This document shows, piece by piece, positions 1 through 10,061 of a stretch of DNA of 33,869 bases; positions within the stretch are counted from its first letter, which is position 1; each line of letters starts with the position of its first letter. The notes beneath the pieces are model-generated. The model was not told where the DNA came from. It did no database searches and worked only from the letters and a program-made list of their open reading frames with translations. Source of the DNA: Paratrimastix pyriformis (Eukaryota; Preaxostyla; Paratrimastigidae). The stretch covers positions 10,001 through 43,869 of the forward strand of contig JAPMOS010000236.1 of the NCBI GenBank assembly GCA_027972325.1. The letters are read 5' to 3'. A program made the translations under genes and the position numbers.

Positions 1-51
1 CGGCCGGGAGAGCCAACTTTCATCGGGTCGTTTGGCCCGGCTCCCCCCGGA

Positions 52-140
52 GTGTAACGCATGGCGCGAAGGCGCGAGTAACCTTTTTTCTTGGAACTTG
101 TCGCCTGCGCCCTCGCAAATACACAGCATGTTCTCTCTCT
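52..140 (+). repeat. Dispersed TGA-associated element, copy 1
   Basis: An 89-bp segment running from GTGTAACGC to the TCTCTCTCTG end recurs across the window (9697, 10062, 10547, inverted at 15587 and 23400, and shorter copies elsewhere). The best-conserved core is GCAAATACACAGCATG followed by T/C-rich sequence. A GAT/GGT tract starts immediately after it, as in most copies. It lies in the intron upstream of the TIG exon. I do not recognise the family; no coding capacity, terminal repeats or target duplication is visible. Confidence 0.75.
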
Positions 141-252
141 GATGATGATGATGATGATTGGATGATGATGATGGTGATGGTGATGATGATGGTGATGATG
201 GTGATGATGGTGATGATGGTGATGGTGATGGTGATGATGATGATGATGCGCC
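141..252. repeat. (GATGAT/GGTGAT)n microsatellite
   Basis: Imperfect trinucleotide array abutting the dispersed element, in the intron before the TIG exon. Its translation gives only Asp, Gly or Met runs, so I treat it as non-coding. Confidence 0.85.
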
Positions 253-302
253 TCCTCACGTCCCTTCTCCTCCTCCTCCTTCCTCCTCATCCCCTCACAT
301 AG

Positions 303-1093
303 GTGTCACCCCCTCAATCACGAGTCTGGTCCCGTCCCAGGGCCCCTGCAACCAAGGCACCCCCATTCTCCTCCTGGGAACCCACCTGCGCACGGGCGCC
401 ACCGTCCTGGTGGGCGGCCAGCCCTGCCTCAACATCACCTTGCTTGCGGACGGCTCCGGCCTGACCTGTGTCGCGCCCCCAGCCGAGACTGCCGTGGCAA
501 ACGCACTCACGGGGGCCCTGGCCAATGCAACGGTCAATGTTGACGTGTGGGTGCGAAATGCCGACCGGACGGAGGCCTTGCTGAGTCAGGGGTTCGCGTA
601 TGGGGTCGCCGTCATGGTGGGGACCGGGCCGGCCCAACTCACTGGTCTGTTTCTTGCTGTGTGTGGCACTGCCCCATCACCCGAACCCTGTGGCTGTCAC
701 CATCACCCTGTGGTTATCATCCTGACCCTGTCCTGTGGCTATCGCCCTTGTGTGGCTCTCACCGCCTTGTTGTCATCACCCTCCTGTGGCTCTCACCCTC
801 CAGGCCATCATCACCCCCATCACCCAATCATCATCCGTCATCCGTCATCATCATCATCCAGTCATCATCATCCGATCATCACCATCCGATCATCATCATC
901 CAGTCATCAGCATCCAGTCATCATCATCATTATCATCATCATCATCATCCAATGATTATCATCATCCAGTCTTCATCACCATCCAATCATCATCGTCATC
1001 ATCATCAGCATCAGCATCATCATCATCAGCATCATCATCATCCGATCATCCGATCATCCGATCATCCGATCATCCGATCATCATCATCATCAG

Positions 1094-1132
<39 letters not shown>

Positions 1133-1318
1133 TCTTCCTTGTCTGCAGCCACGGCCGTCTCCCTGATCGCAGTGGGCTCCGCCATCTTCGTCGGCCTGCT
1201 CTTCTGCCTGCTGCTGCTGCTCCTCGTCTTTGGGCGCCGCCGCCGATCCAGCCGTGACACCGAGTGCTCTTCCTCAGACCCAGACCCGAGCCAGGCCCCA
1301 ACAGTGACCCAGTCGTAA
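303..1318 (+). CDS. Type I membrane protein with IPT/TIG domain, 3' part (two exons)
   Basis: Exons are 303-644 and 1149-1318, joined by a GTCTGT...GCAG intron (645-1148). The first is a symmetrical phase 1-1 exon of 342 nt (114 codons). It encodes an IPT/TIG Ig-like fold: it opens VTPSITSLVPSQGPCNQGT, has the GTHL-like turn, and carries two Cys pairs near CNQG/PCLN and LTCV. The second exon encodes a single transmembrane helix (VSLIAVGSAIFVGLLF plus Leu-rich), an Arg-rich stop-transfer (GRRRRSS), and a short Ser/Asp tail ending PTVTQS and TAA at 1316-1318. TIG domains are known from plexins, MET-type receptors and many protist surface proteins. The role here is probably extracellular binding or adhesion. 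Upstream exons lie outside the window. The joined frame is open with no conflict, so I am fairly sure of the structure. Confidence 0.85.
838..1131. repeat. (TCA)n tract with CCAATCA/CCAGTCA interruptions, intronic
   Basis: Fills most of the last intron of the TIG gene. It is interrupted by ATCCAATCATC, ATCCAGTCATC and ATCCGATCATC variants, a pattern shared with every other TCA tract in this window. Confidence 0.9.
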
Positions 1319-1363
1319 TTTCCACTCGCCCGGACTGTTGGCAGCTGGTTGCTGTTCTGGTTG

Positions 1364-1365
<2 letters not shown>

Positions 1366-1438
<73 letters not shown>
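1366..1438. repeat. (CTGCTC)n hexanucleotide array
   Basis: About twelve near-perfect copies just downstream of the TIG stop codon. On the minus strand they read as Gln-Glu or Arg-Ser runs. They could belong to the 3' end of the convergent coiled-coil gene CC-A or to untranslated DNA; I cannot decide which. Confidence 0.85.
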
Positions 1439-1439
<1 letters not shown>

Positions 1440-1869
1440 TGTTGCTGCTGTTGTTGTTCTTGTTCTTGTTCTTGTTCATGGCTCTCTTGAGCTTTGTCGG
1501 TTCTTCTTTTTTTTGTTTGCTTGTTGCTCCGGCGGGGTGCAGACGTTGTTGTGCGCCCGCCCAAATGGAGTTGCTCGAAAGCGGCGCTTCTTTGGCACGA
1601 AAAATGATGTTTTTTTCTTTTTGCTTTTTCTTTTTCGTTTTCCGCTTTCGTTCTTCTTCTTCTTCTTTTTTTTTCTCGGCACAAGAGAACGACCGCCCAA
1701 CTGGCTCCTCGTTCACGAACGCAACGACAAATAAATTACTTTTGTTTTTTTTCATGAATTTCTTTTTTCTTTCTCCAATTCTTCCTCCTTTTTCACAACT
1801 TTCGAGCAACTCTTCTCTATCCCCCTTGGCTGCTGGTTTCTTGGAAGAAGAAAGAAGACGAAAGGAAAC
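1439..1869. other. Low-complexity T/A-rich region between convergent gene ends
   Basis: Pyrimidine-rich on the plus strand with TTCTTC and poly-T runs. The minus strand stays open in one frame and would give Lys/Glu-rich peptide continuing from the last clear CC-A exon. Codon use is unlike the GC-rich exons nearby, so I read it as UTR or intergenic DNA. I see no firm gene here. Confidence 0.4.
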
Positions 1870-2459
1870 GCGCGCGCACGGTTTGGTTTCTGGCCGGGTG
1901 CGAATCTCGGTCGCCTGCCGGGCACAGTCGCGTCGGACCATCTCCAGCTCCCGCTGAACGTGGACGGCCGAACGGGGGTCAGGCAGAGAGATGCAGAGGG
2001 GGTCGGGTGTCAGAGAGGCGTGACGGGGTGGTGGTGGGCAGAGAATGGTGTTGTAGGAGAGACATGCGATGTATAGTTGCTTGGACGCAGACAAAAGAGA
2101 GAGGGATGTGGGAATACCATTATCAGGGGGATTTCTCATGGGCGATTTATCACCATCGGCATCATCATCACCCAGTCGTCATCACCCAGTCATCATCACC
2201 CAGTCGTCATCACCCAGTCATCATCACCCAGTCATCATCAACCAATCATCATCATCCAATCATCCTCATCCTCATCATCCAATCATCCAATCATCCAATC
2301 ATCCAATCATCCAATCATATTCATCACCATCATCCAATCATCATCATCATCATCCAGTCATCATCATCATCCAGTCATCATCATCATCCAGTCATCATCA
2401 TCATCCAGTCATCATCATCATCCAGTCATCATCATCATCCAGTCATCATCATCATCCAG

Positions 2460-2516
<57 letters not shown>

Positions 2517-2574
2517 CGTCATCATCAGCATCATCATCATCATCATCATCTAGCAAATACACAGCATGCCTCTC

Positions 2575-2644
<70 letters not shown>

Positions 2645-2801
2645 CATCCTCATCAGCATCATCATCATCATCATCCACATCATCATCATCATCATCATCA
2701 TCCTCATCAGCATCATCATCATCATCATCCAATCATCATCCAATCATCATCATCCAATCATCATCATCCAATCATCATCATCCAATCATCATCCAGCCAT
2801 C

Positions 2802-2852
<51 letters not shown>

Positions 2853-3630
2853 ATCATCCAATCATCCAATCATTCCAATCATCATCACAATCGTCCAAGC
2901 ATCAACGTCAACAGACGAGGACGGCACTATGTGCGGCCTCCTTCCGGGCGGCCTCTTCCTCGTACCGCCTCCGATCCAGCTCTCCTGCGCCGGGCAGGTG
3001 TGTGGGGTGGTGGTGAAGGCGCGTTTTTCAACCTTTTTTGTTTTGCGAGGGTGCGGTGAGTGTGCCGCGGACCTTCTACCATCAGATGGGCTCTGGCCTG
3101 CCTGCTCTTGGCCAACTGGGCCCGGAGTTGTTCATTGTCCAGCTGCACCTCCTTGAACAGGTCGTCCAGCGGATTCGCACGGGCGCTCGGGTGCGCATGG
3201 ACATCGGACGCAGGGGCGGCGATGGTTCCGGGGGGATAGAGGTTCGTGGGAGCGGCGGAAGCAGCTGAGATGAGCGTCGCATTCGCAGTGTCGTCGGAAA
3301 TTGGGAGGTTGGTTGCCAAAATCAACCTACTGGTGAAGAAAAACGGGATTGGAACAAAGAAGGAACCAGGGACCAGACTTGGTGCCACTCTGCTCGCAAG
3401 TGGTCGGGCAGAGCTGGTTGGTGGGCAAAATTGGGGTGGACGGGACAAGGGGACCTAATGTATTTTTTGTTGTGGTGGTGGTCACGGGTGAAACGATGTC
3501 AACACAGACCGCACTCTACTGACCGCTGCTGAACGGGGCCCGTTGTTGGAGGGGCAACCACAGATTCCAAAGTCGTTCTTGGATCGGCGGCAGTGGGCAG
3601 AGCGGACAGTGGCGGTGTCAAAGAAGCCAT
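1870..3630 (-). CDS. Coiled-coil protein gene, paralog A (5' exons)
   Basis: Exons, 5' to 3' on the minus strand: 3630-3510 (starts ATG, MASLTPPLSALPTAAD...), 3264-3073, 2984-2917 and probably 1953-1870. The phases agree throughout (1, 1, 0). Exon 2 carries a Ser/Pro/Ala-rich stretch, then a coiled coil (LFKEVQLDNEQLRAQLAK). Exon 3 gives ELDRRRYEEEAARKEAAH. Exon 4 gives RELEMVRRDCARQATEI. Exons 1-3 align with the first exons of gene C at 20233-21409, including the splice after LM.EG, so these are duplicates. Intron 3 holds the 2158-2890 TCA tract. No long coiled-coil exon like that of gene C follows, so this copy looks short or 3'-truncated. The function is unknown; coiled coils suggest a structural or scaffold role. 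Confidence 0.65.
2158..2890. repeat. (TCA)n tract, about 730 bp, intronic
   Basis: Near-continuous TCATCA array with CCCAGTCATCA, CCAATCA and CCACATCA variants. It contains a short remnant of the dispersed element (AGCAAATACACAGCATG, about 2551-2567). It lies in intron 3 of CC-A, so the transcribed sense is (TGA)n. Confidence 0.9.
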
Positions 3631-3681
3631 TGAGAACGCCGTCGGGGTCGGGGACGTTTTCGTGTTGCGGGAATACCCTCC

Positions 3682-3701
3682 GTCAAATGACTGTCAAATG
3701 A
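3682..3701 (-). promoter_or_regulatory. Direct repeat of TCATTTGAC upstream of CC-A
   Basis: On the minus strand two ATTTGAC-containing 9-mers lie 2 bases apart, 52 bases upstream of the CC-A ATG (3630). The same doubled motif precedes CC-B and CC-C. Conservation within otherwise diverged flanks suggests a promoter or 5'UTR element. TGAC is a common half-site core for bZIP and WRKY proteins; that link is inference. Confidence 0.55.
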
Positions 3702-3842
3702 ATATTGGTTCTGTCCGGCTCCAAGAGGAAGGGAATATTCCACAACTGCCGGTGAGATTGAAGTTAAGAGGAGTGAAGCCAGAAAACAGATTGATCAGAT
3801 CGGAAAGATTTACGACTGACTCCTCACTGCTGCTGGAAAATG

Positions 3843-3861
3843 CAAGCGTAAAGCGATCGAT
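3843..3861 (-). promoter_or_regulatory. Shared upstream motif ATCGATCGnTTTnCGCTnG, CC-A copy
   Basis: A 19-base motif on the minus strand upstream of CC-A. A near match lies at 13002-13020 upstream of CC-B. Spacing to the TTTGAC repeats differs between copies (about 140 and 80 bases). It is either a second promoter element or a leftover of the duplication. Confidence 0.35.
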
Positions 3862-4122
3862 CTCAATCTCGGCATGCCTTTCGAACTCGGAGTCTTTGCG
3901 CAAGTTGTATTCACATGAATGCTGCTGCGTTCTGCTCATTTCCCCGGATCCTCGTGGTTGGAAGATGGAACAAAGGCTCATAAAATGGCTCATAAAACGG
4001 CCAAGGTGCCCGCTGGAACCGCTGACGGCCGGCTCTGTCAATTCAAGTTAATGACCGATGTGGTGTGCCAGGTGTTATGTACGTTAAGCTGACATCGGAC
4101 GGAACAGCAAAAAAACCTAATC

Positions 4123-5551
4123 ATGCCACAACAAGAGAAAGTCGGGACGAATGGGAGTTTGACAACTATTTTCAGTATCGTTTCTAATATGCTCGGAGCT
4201 TCCCTTCTCTCAGTTCCATGGTCATTTGGTCTGTGTCCACCATTGCTTCCTCAAATTTCATTTCGGATAGGCCAGAGCGGGCTTGCTGCTGGAATTGTGT
4301 CGGTCGTTTTGTTGGGTGGCCTGACCTGTTATACTGCGTGGCTCATCATTCGAAATGGTCAGGGGTACCTCGATTTCGCCGATAAATGCCGGGAAACCCT
4401 GGGAAATTGGTCCTATTATGCCACTCAGGTTTGTGAATCACTCAGCCGCCGCCACCAATCGAATTCATCCCCCATTCCTAAAGATCGTTTCAGTGGTGTT
4501 GCTCCTTGGCGGCCTGATTTCCTACCATTGTATCATCTCGGCAAACCTCTTTTCGATTGTGGAGGCCATCCGCGAGTTCTCCGGAGATATCGACCCGGCC
4601 ACGGGGCACGCTCCACCATGCTGGTTCACCCCCCAGATCGCCCCGCTGTTCGTGGTTGGGTTTCTCTTCCCCCTGACCCTGGTTCGGGACCTCAAGCTGC
4701 TGGTGCGACTCACATCGTTTGGGATCGTCCCGGTGACCTTGATCACATTTGTCATCATCTTCACCGGGTGCACAACCACCGTTCCGGGCGGGATCAACTG
4801 GGGTACTGTCACCTGGGTCAACATGGCACTTCCCGAGACCTTGGGTATTCTGTCGAGTGCCTTCTTCGTGCACAACATGGTGTTGGCCTTTTTCCGGAAT
4901 GCCCGCAACCCGGCGACCACGGGACGCAACTTGGTCATCGCCTTCCTGATCAATGCCGCCATCTACTGCTCCGTGGGTACCCTCGGCTATCTGGGTTACC
5001 ACGACTACATCACCCCGGGGTCCGTCAGACCGGCCATCCTGGACAACTACCTGAAGATGCTCCCCGAGACCAATATTATGGCTCTGGCCGCCCGGGTGGC
5101 CCTGCTGCTGCAGTTGTCCATCTGTTTTCCGATGCTCTTCAAATTGTTGCGCCAGTACGTCCTGACGATGGTGCTTCCGGTCCGGTGGATGAAAAACGTG
5201 GCCCTCATTCGAGCCCGGGCGAAGGACCGAAAGGAGAGCGAGAGCGGCATCGATTCCTCCCAAAACGACCAACCCGTTCGTCAGCCCGCCAGCGAGTGCG
5301 GCAGCATCAACGTCAGCAGTGCTCCGGCAGCCGATTCGGACTTAGCCGCTCCCGATTCGACCCCTGCCTCCTCCCAGCCTCCCAAATCCCGCGGGACCGA
5401 GCAGCCAGCCCCGGAACCCGAGTTTTACCTGCTCACCCAGATCCTGCCCGCCACGGTGCTCTTCTTTGGGGTCACCCTGATGTTTGCCATGTTCTACCCA
5501 AACATCGGGATGGTCCTGCGTTTCTCGGGCGCAATTTCTGGTCTGTCGTCA

Positions 5552-5605
<54 letters not shown>

Positions 5606-6061
5606 TCACCGCTTCCACCACCGCCGCAACTACCACCCACCCCACCCACCTCATGTTCTGTCACGCCCGCACGGCCACACCCCCACATACCCCGCCACGT
5701 CACGGCACCTTTGGATTTTTTCCCTTGCAAACAGATTCATTCTCATCACTTTTGACCCCCACCCTTTGGGGACGTAGGAGTGGCGTTCACCTACGGGCTG
5801 CCCTCTCTCGTGGAGCTGCTTGTCCGCCACCGGCGGCACGTCGAGTTTCGAGCTGCCCTCCTTGCGGATGCCCACTCGGTCCACCCCGAGGCGGCAGTCA
5901 CCCTGGACGAGGCGTCACCCCTCCTCCCTGCCGCGCCCCTGGGCCCCGCCGAGCGTGCGTCCCTCCGCCATGAGCAGGCCCTCTATTGGATGCACTTCTG
6001 CCTGCACGGGCTCATCCTGCTCTTCGGGCTGAGTCTGCTCGGCCTGCAGTTCTTCCTGTGA
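4123..6061 (+). CDS. SLC38A9-like amino acid transporter (AAAP family)
   Basis: Exons 4123-4228, 4271-4428, 4484-5540 and 5778-6061 give 534 residues. Introns are GTCTGT...TAG (42 bp, a multiple of three and easily mistaken for coding), GTTTGT...AAG (55 bp) and GTCTGT...TAG (237 bp, holding a CAT tract). The N-terminus SLTTIFSIVSNMLGASLLSV is the hallmark first helix of the Aa_trans fold and closely resembles SLC38A9 (T-I-F-x-I-x-N-x-M-x-G-x-S-x-L-S). About 11 hydrophobic segments follow, including LLGGLISYHCIISANLFSIV and LITFVIIFTGC. A hydrophilic Ser/Pro-rich loop lies at about residues 340-400. The last segments are WMHFCLHGLILLFGLSLLGL and a C-terminal GLQFFL. In animals SLC38A9 is the lysosomal arginine sensor/transporter for TORC1; a lysosomal or vacuolar role is inferred by homology. 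Start: first ATG before the conserved helix. Confidence 0.92.
5551..5602. repeat. (CAT)n microsatellite in SLC38A9-like intron 3
   Basis: About 17 CAT units just inside the donor of the last intron. Reading through would add a His or Ser run; the flanking GTCTGT donor and TAG acceptor restore the transporter frame. Confidence 0.9.
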
Positions 6062-6092
6062 AAATGCCGCGCCTTGTTGCGCCGAATTGCGA

Positions 6093-6133
6093 CTCTTTGG
6101 GCCGAGTCTGCTCGGCCTGCAGTTTTTCCTGTG
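6093..6133 (+). repeat. Partial tandem duplication of the transporter's last exon
   Basis: 41 bp nearly identical to 6020-6060 (the segment encoding LFGLSLLGLQFFL), offset by 73 bp and lying just past the stop codon. It differs at a few positions and lacks a stop at the matching place. Confidence 0.8.
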
Positions 6134-6587
6134 TCTGCGCCGAACTCTGAGCACAAATTCAACAACGAGAGACCCGGAGGCCAGGATGCCACCACCCCCG
6201 ACCGGGTCGCCCCTCCTCTCGACGACACGGGGGCTGCCCTCTCCCCCCCGCATCTCCTACACCCGCGACAGCCCCGGCCTCGCCCGCCGCGGCCGAAGGG
6301 TGCTTGGCGGGACCATGAACGGGTGGCTCCCCGTCCCTGTCCCGCAGCTCTTGACTGGCGGTGGTGCTCTCGCATGGCGACACCAGGCACCAGTCCCCCA
6401 CCCGTCGGGACATGATTGGCCCACCGACCGCTGGCATGGCACCCTGGGCGGACTGGCCGCCCCGACGCCTCCGACAAGGAGGATGGGGGACACGGGCTCA
6501 GGAGGCGGTCCATGTCTGTTGCGGAAGAGAGAACACGCATCTATAAGAAGTGAAGGCTGACTCGCGCCCGGGGTCGTGCGATGGTGG
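6134..6587. other. Intergenic region between convergent 3' ends
   Basis: GC-rich DNA between the transporter stop (6061) and the LRR-A stop (6588). Long open frames exist on both strands but none shows a domain, splice signals or paralog support. I see no gene. Confidence 0.5.
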
Positions 6588-9272
6588 TTACAGCTGTGGC
6601 TCGGAGGAGGGTCGGCTGAGGGTGCCGTACATCTCCAAGCCCGACAGCACCAGCTGGTTGTTCGGCTTGGTGTTGGGGCCGGTCATCAGCACTCGGAAGT
6701 AGCGGTATGCCCGTTCAGGGGTCACGTCGAAGCTGGCTATGGCATCGGGGCGGGCGGGGATGGCGTTGGGCTCGTCGGTATGCTTGTCCAGGGTCTCCCA
6801 GCTGGTCCCATCCGTCGAGCCCTCCAGCCGCCACGACTGCAGCCGATGCTCCACGTTGGGTGGGTGGTTGCTGTGGCGGAGGGTGTAGCGGGTGGGCTTG
6901 AAGACACGCTCCGCACCCAGGTCAACACACCACCATTGTGCGGCGGAATTGGAGGAAAACCAGGTGCAGGGCTCCCGGCCAAGGACTGCGGTGGCCTTGG
7001 TCGTCCCACTGGCCTCGGATGAGCAGCTGACGGTGACCTGGCCCGTCAGAGCCGGGTTTTGCCAGGGCTTGGTGAGGCCCTGAGTGCCGATGTAGTTGAA
7101 GAGGCCCCGATCGTCCAGGTCGTGGCCGACGAAGAATGCGACGATTGGAAGGTGGTTACTGGAGAGATCGAGCTGTGGAGCGCGTAAAGTGAGAACATGA
7201 GCCGGCTGAGTGATATGAATCGGGTGTGGCGCAGGCAGACACATTGGAGGGTGTGGTTCTGGGGCAGGGCATCCTCGAAGGCACGAGCCCCCTCATCGTG
7301 AATCCTGTCGCCGAGCCGGAGCTGGAGGAGAAGCATCATGTGGGGAAAAGCGGGTGAACCACTATTGTTGTTTTGAAAGTGCAGACCACTCGGAGGGTGC
7401 TGTTCTGAGAGAGCGCGGCGAGGGCGCACGCCCCCTTGTCGCCAATCATATTGTCGGCGAGATTGAGCTATGGATCCCAGAGGTGAGCAAGGCGGAGAAA
7501 AACAGAAGAGCGGACATCTGAAAGGGTGCTGTTCCGCAGGGCATCCACGAGGGCACACGCCCCCTTGTCGCCAATCATATTGTTGGCGAGATTGAGCTAT
7601 GGATCCCATGGTGAGCAAGGCGGAGAAAAACAGAAGAGCGGACATCTGAAAGGGTGCTGTTCCGCAGGGCATCCGCGAGGGCACACGCCCCCTCATCGTT
7701 AATCGAGTTGGAGGAGAGCGAGAGCTGCGTCAATAGTAGGTGAAAGGTGAGCGAGAAACCTTCGATGAGCGGTGAGGAGTGATGGCGGCAGGGGAGCACG
7801 GTCCCCGTAGTACAGAGATGGGACGGAGTGATGAACAGGGGATGAAAGGGGGACCAGGAAGGGCCATGCGTGGTGCTTTGAGAGTTTTGAGAGTGTATCA
7901 ATGCAGACCATTTTGAGGGCACAGTTCTGAGGCAGAGCGATCGCGAAGGCACGTGCCCCCTCGTCCCCCAACGAGTTCGAGGAGAGGTCGAGCTGGAGCA
8001 GCCGATGGAGAAACAGAGAGGCGAAGGTGATGGAGAAGCTGCGAATCGATGCAGACGATTTGGAGGGTGCTATTCCGTGGCACGAGGGCACGGGCCCCCT
8101 CGCCCCCAATCTTGTTCAGGCAGAGCTTGAGCTGGGCGAATGCGGGCATCGATTGAGTGGCATCGAAAGTTGTCGAAATTATCGAATGGGAGTGAGAAGG
8201 GCGCCGTTGAAATGCGAGCGAATGCAGACCTCTTGAAGTGCTCTGTTCTGGGACAGGGCGGTCCCGAGGGCACAGGCCCCCTTGTCGCCAATCGAGTTAA
8301 TGCCAAGGTCAAGCTGCGTGTTTTTTTTCGGTTGCAGAAAGGGGGGAAGAGAAAACAAACTGCATGAGGAAAAGGCAACCGGGAGTATGATGCGGGGAAG
8401 AACTGGGACTGGCCGAACGAATGCGGCCCAACATGGATAGCACGGTTCTGGGACAGGGCTGCCCCGAGGCCACACGCCCCATCCAAAACCGTGGAGCGCG
8501 CGGAGAGAGTGCACAATCTCGCAAATACAGCATGTTCTCTCTCTGTGACTATACGTGCGGATCCACTGTTTCAAGATGGACCGCCCTCTTCTCACCAGAC
8601 ACTCTCTTTTTGCAAATGGAGGCCGCAAGCCTTGCCATCAGAAGGGTCACTCCGTTGCACCCTACAGAGGTCACGTCTGTCCCCTCCCCTCCCACTCGTT
8701 GCTCGAAAGAAAGACTGCCGGAGTCGGGCTTTGTCATGCAGAAGGATTTTTGCGAGTCGCTCATTTCGGACATGGGAGTGGAGATCATGTGGAGACAAAC
8801 CTTTTTGAGGGCACAGTTCTTGGTCAGGGCGGCTGCGAGGGCTCTGGTCCCCTCGTCGCCAATCACGCCCAAGTTGAGATCGAGCTGCGAGGGTGATATA
8901 TACCGGATTAGGAGGGGGGTGGAGTGCGGATCTTCAAGGGTGCCAGGGCGGCCGCGAGGACACGCGCCCCCCTCGTTGCCAATATGGTTGCAAGCGAAGT
9001 TGAGAAAGGGAGGCATCACACATAAGGAACGGACGGATCGACACAGACAGTGGTGACTGATTGATTGGTCTCCAGCCACTCGGCCAGCCTCACAACGGAC
9101 CGACGTTCCAAGAACCTGGGACTGAGGTTGAGCTGAAGAGGCGAAGTGGATGGCGGTGGAACCGGCAAGAGTTAGCAGCGCCGCCGTCCCGCGGGGGGGA
9201 AAGCAATGAAAGCCAGACCGAGGACCCAGGGGACGCGCAGGCCAGGTCCAGGAGGACATCCATGGGATCGAG
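6588..9272 (-). CDS. LRR gene A: exon-modular RNI-type LRRs plus F5/8-C-like domain
   Basis: All exons are phase 0. In order on the minus strand: 9272-9219 (VLLDLACASPGSS), 9132-9049 (LAEWLETNQSVTT cap), then LRR exons 8884-8801, 8313-8230, 8131-8057, 7992-7909, 7724-7644, 7596-7516, 7467-7387 and 7321-7241, and a last exon 7172-6588. Each LRR exon is 75-84 nt, starts CTC/CTT after an AG, and encodes one repeat of the form LDLSSNSLGDEGARAFAIAL. The last exon starts with half an LRR, then a roughly 170-residue beta-sandwich domain: FNYIGTQGL, PWQNP, REPC, WWCVDLG, YTLRH, W.L.GSTDG.SWE, AYRYFRVLMTGPN, LSGLEMYG. That resembles the F5/8 type C / discoidin-like module of BTB and HECT proteins. About 457 residues if all exons are used. 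Two further LRR exons have decayed. No basic N-terminal exon is found upstream; the 5' end abuts a dispersed repeat and may be truncated. Confidence 0.8.
7387..7724 (-). repeat. Tandem triplication of LRR exon units (period 128-129 bp)
   Basis: Exons 7387-7467, 7516-7596 and 7644-7724 start 129 and 128 bp apart. The last two, with their introns, are almost identical: GGTGAGCAAGGCGGAGAAAA begins at 7482 and again at 7610, and the donor GTCCGC and the CAGGGCATCC stretch are shared. The differences fall in a few codons. This is a recent duplication of an exon plus its intron. Confidence 0.85.
8433..8545 (-). pseudogene. Decayed LRR exon fused to a dispersed-element fragment
   Basis: The 3' half of an LRR exon is recognisable (ACGLGAALSQNRAI on the minus strand), but its 5' half and its AG acceptor are gone. 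Where they should be, at 8513-8545, lies a piece of the dispersed element (GCAAATACAGCATG, then T/C-rich). The exon is probably skipped in LRR gene A. Confidence 0.55.
8932..9004 (-). pseudogene. Decayed LRR exon with no usable splice sites
   Basis: Minus-strand LNFACNHIGNEG is followed, one base out of frame at a run of G, by [13 protein letters not shown]. The base context before CTC is TTT, not CAG, and the donor position reads ATCCGC instead of GTCCGC. Host LRR exon that has lost acceptor, frame and donor. A homopolymer sequencing error could explain the frame break but not the two splice sites. Confidence 0.6.
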
Positions 9273-9447
9273 CTGCGCAGTCCCGCATCAAGCAGCGACG
9301 TGGGGATTCATGAAAAACAATTTCAGGGGCGCAAACGCCAAGATCAAAGCTGCCACAGAAGGTGCTGTGGTGATACTCAATATTACAATGCCGCGTGGTC
9401 CCGATCGTCCTCTCGGCACGGAGTCGTCCCTCGGGCCGGACCACCCC

Positions 9448-9770
9448 GGCCTCCCCGCCTGAGATCCCACCTGGGCCGCCAAAAGTGCCTCTCCTCCCTC
9501 GCCACCCTGCTCGTGCGTGACACCCGGGCCCTGATGACCATGCCTAAAAGGGCGGCTGCCGATGGGCCGCACCCCTGACACAAGGCATCCCCCCCCCCCC
9601 CCCCCCCTCCCATCACCCACCCACTGTGGCTCGGCACGCCGCGGCTGCCCCGGCCGAGGAGGGCCCAACACGAGGTCATTCCCCCATCGGAACGTGTAAC
9701 GCGCGACGCGAAGGCGGGGAGTAATGTTTCTCTTCGCCTGCGTCCTTGCAAATCCGCAGCATGTCTCTCT
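9448..9770 (+). repeat. Long form of the dispersed element (LLVRD element), copy 1
   Basis: Starts GCCTCCCCGCCTGAGATC and encodes CLSSLATLLVRDTRALMTM...AAADGPHP followed by TGA at about 9578. It then runs through a C-rich stretch, a conserved GAGGGCCCAACACGAGGTCAT segment and the core element ending at about 9770, where a TGA tract starts. Copy 2 at 10291-10623 is nearly collinear. It looks like the 3' end of an unknown gene plus its UTR, spread as a unit. Confidence 0.7.
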
Positions 9771-10008
9771 GGATGATGATGATGATGATGACTGAATGAT
9801 GATGACTGGATGATGACTAGATGATGCTGATGCTGAGCTGATGATACTGATGATGCTGATGATGCTGATGATGATGATGATGCTGATGCCGATGATGATG
9901 ATGATGATGATGATCGGATGATGATGATGCTTGGATGATGATGATGATGCTTGGATGATGATGATGATGATGATGATGATTGGATGATGATGATGATTGG
10001 ATGATGAT

Positions 10009-10051
<43 letters not shown>

Positions 10052-10061
10052 GGATGATGAT
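9771..10061. repeat. (TGA)n tract with GATTGGATGA and GATGCTGATG variants
   Basis: Begins immediately at the end of LLVRD element copy 1 and ends at the next core copy (10062). Lies between LRR-A and CC-B. Confidence 0.85.

Noticed and set aside
158-955. Long open frame with Asp-rich N-terminus running through the TIG domain into His/Ser/Ile runs
   Set aside because: Both ends are translated microsatellite; splice sites at 302 and 645 delimit the real TIG exon, and the phases match the downstream transmembrane exon.
2007-3156. Plus-strand frames of 200-350 residues made of His, Ser or Ile runs
   Set aside because: Pure translation of the TCA tract; the region is the intron of the minus-strand CC-A gene.
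6087-6560. Plus-strand frame after the transporter stop
   Set aside because: Begins in the duplicated transporter fragment and then has no domain, no paralog and no splice evidence.
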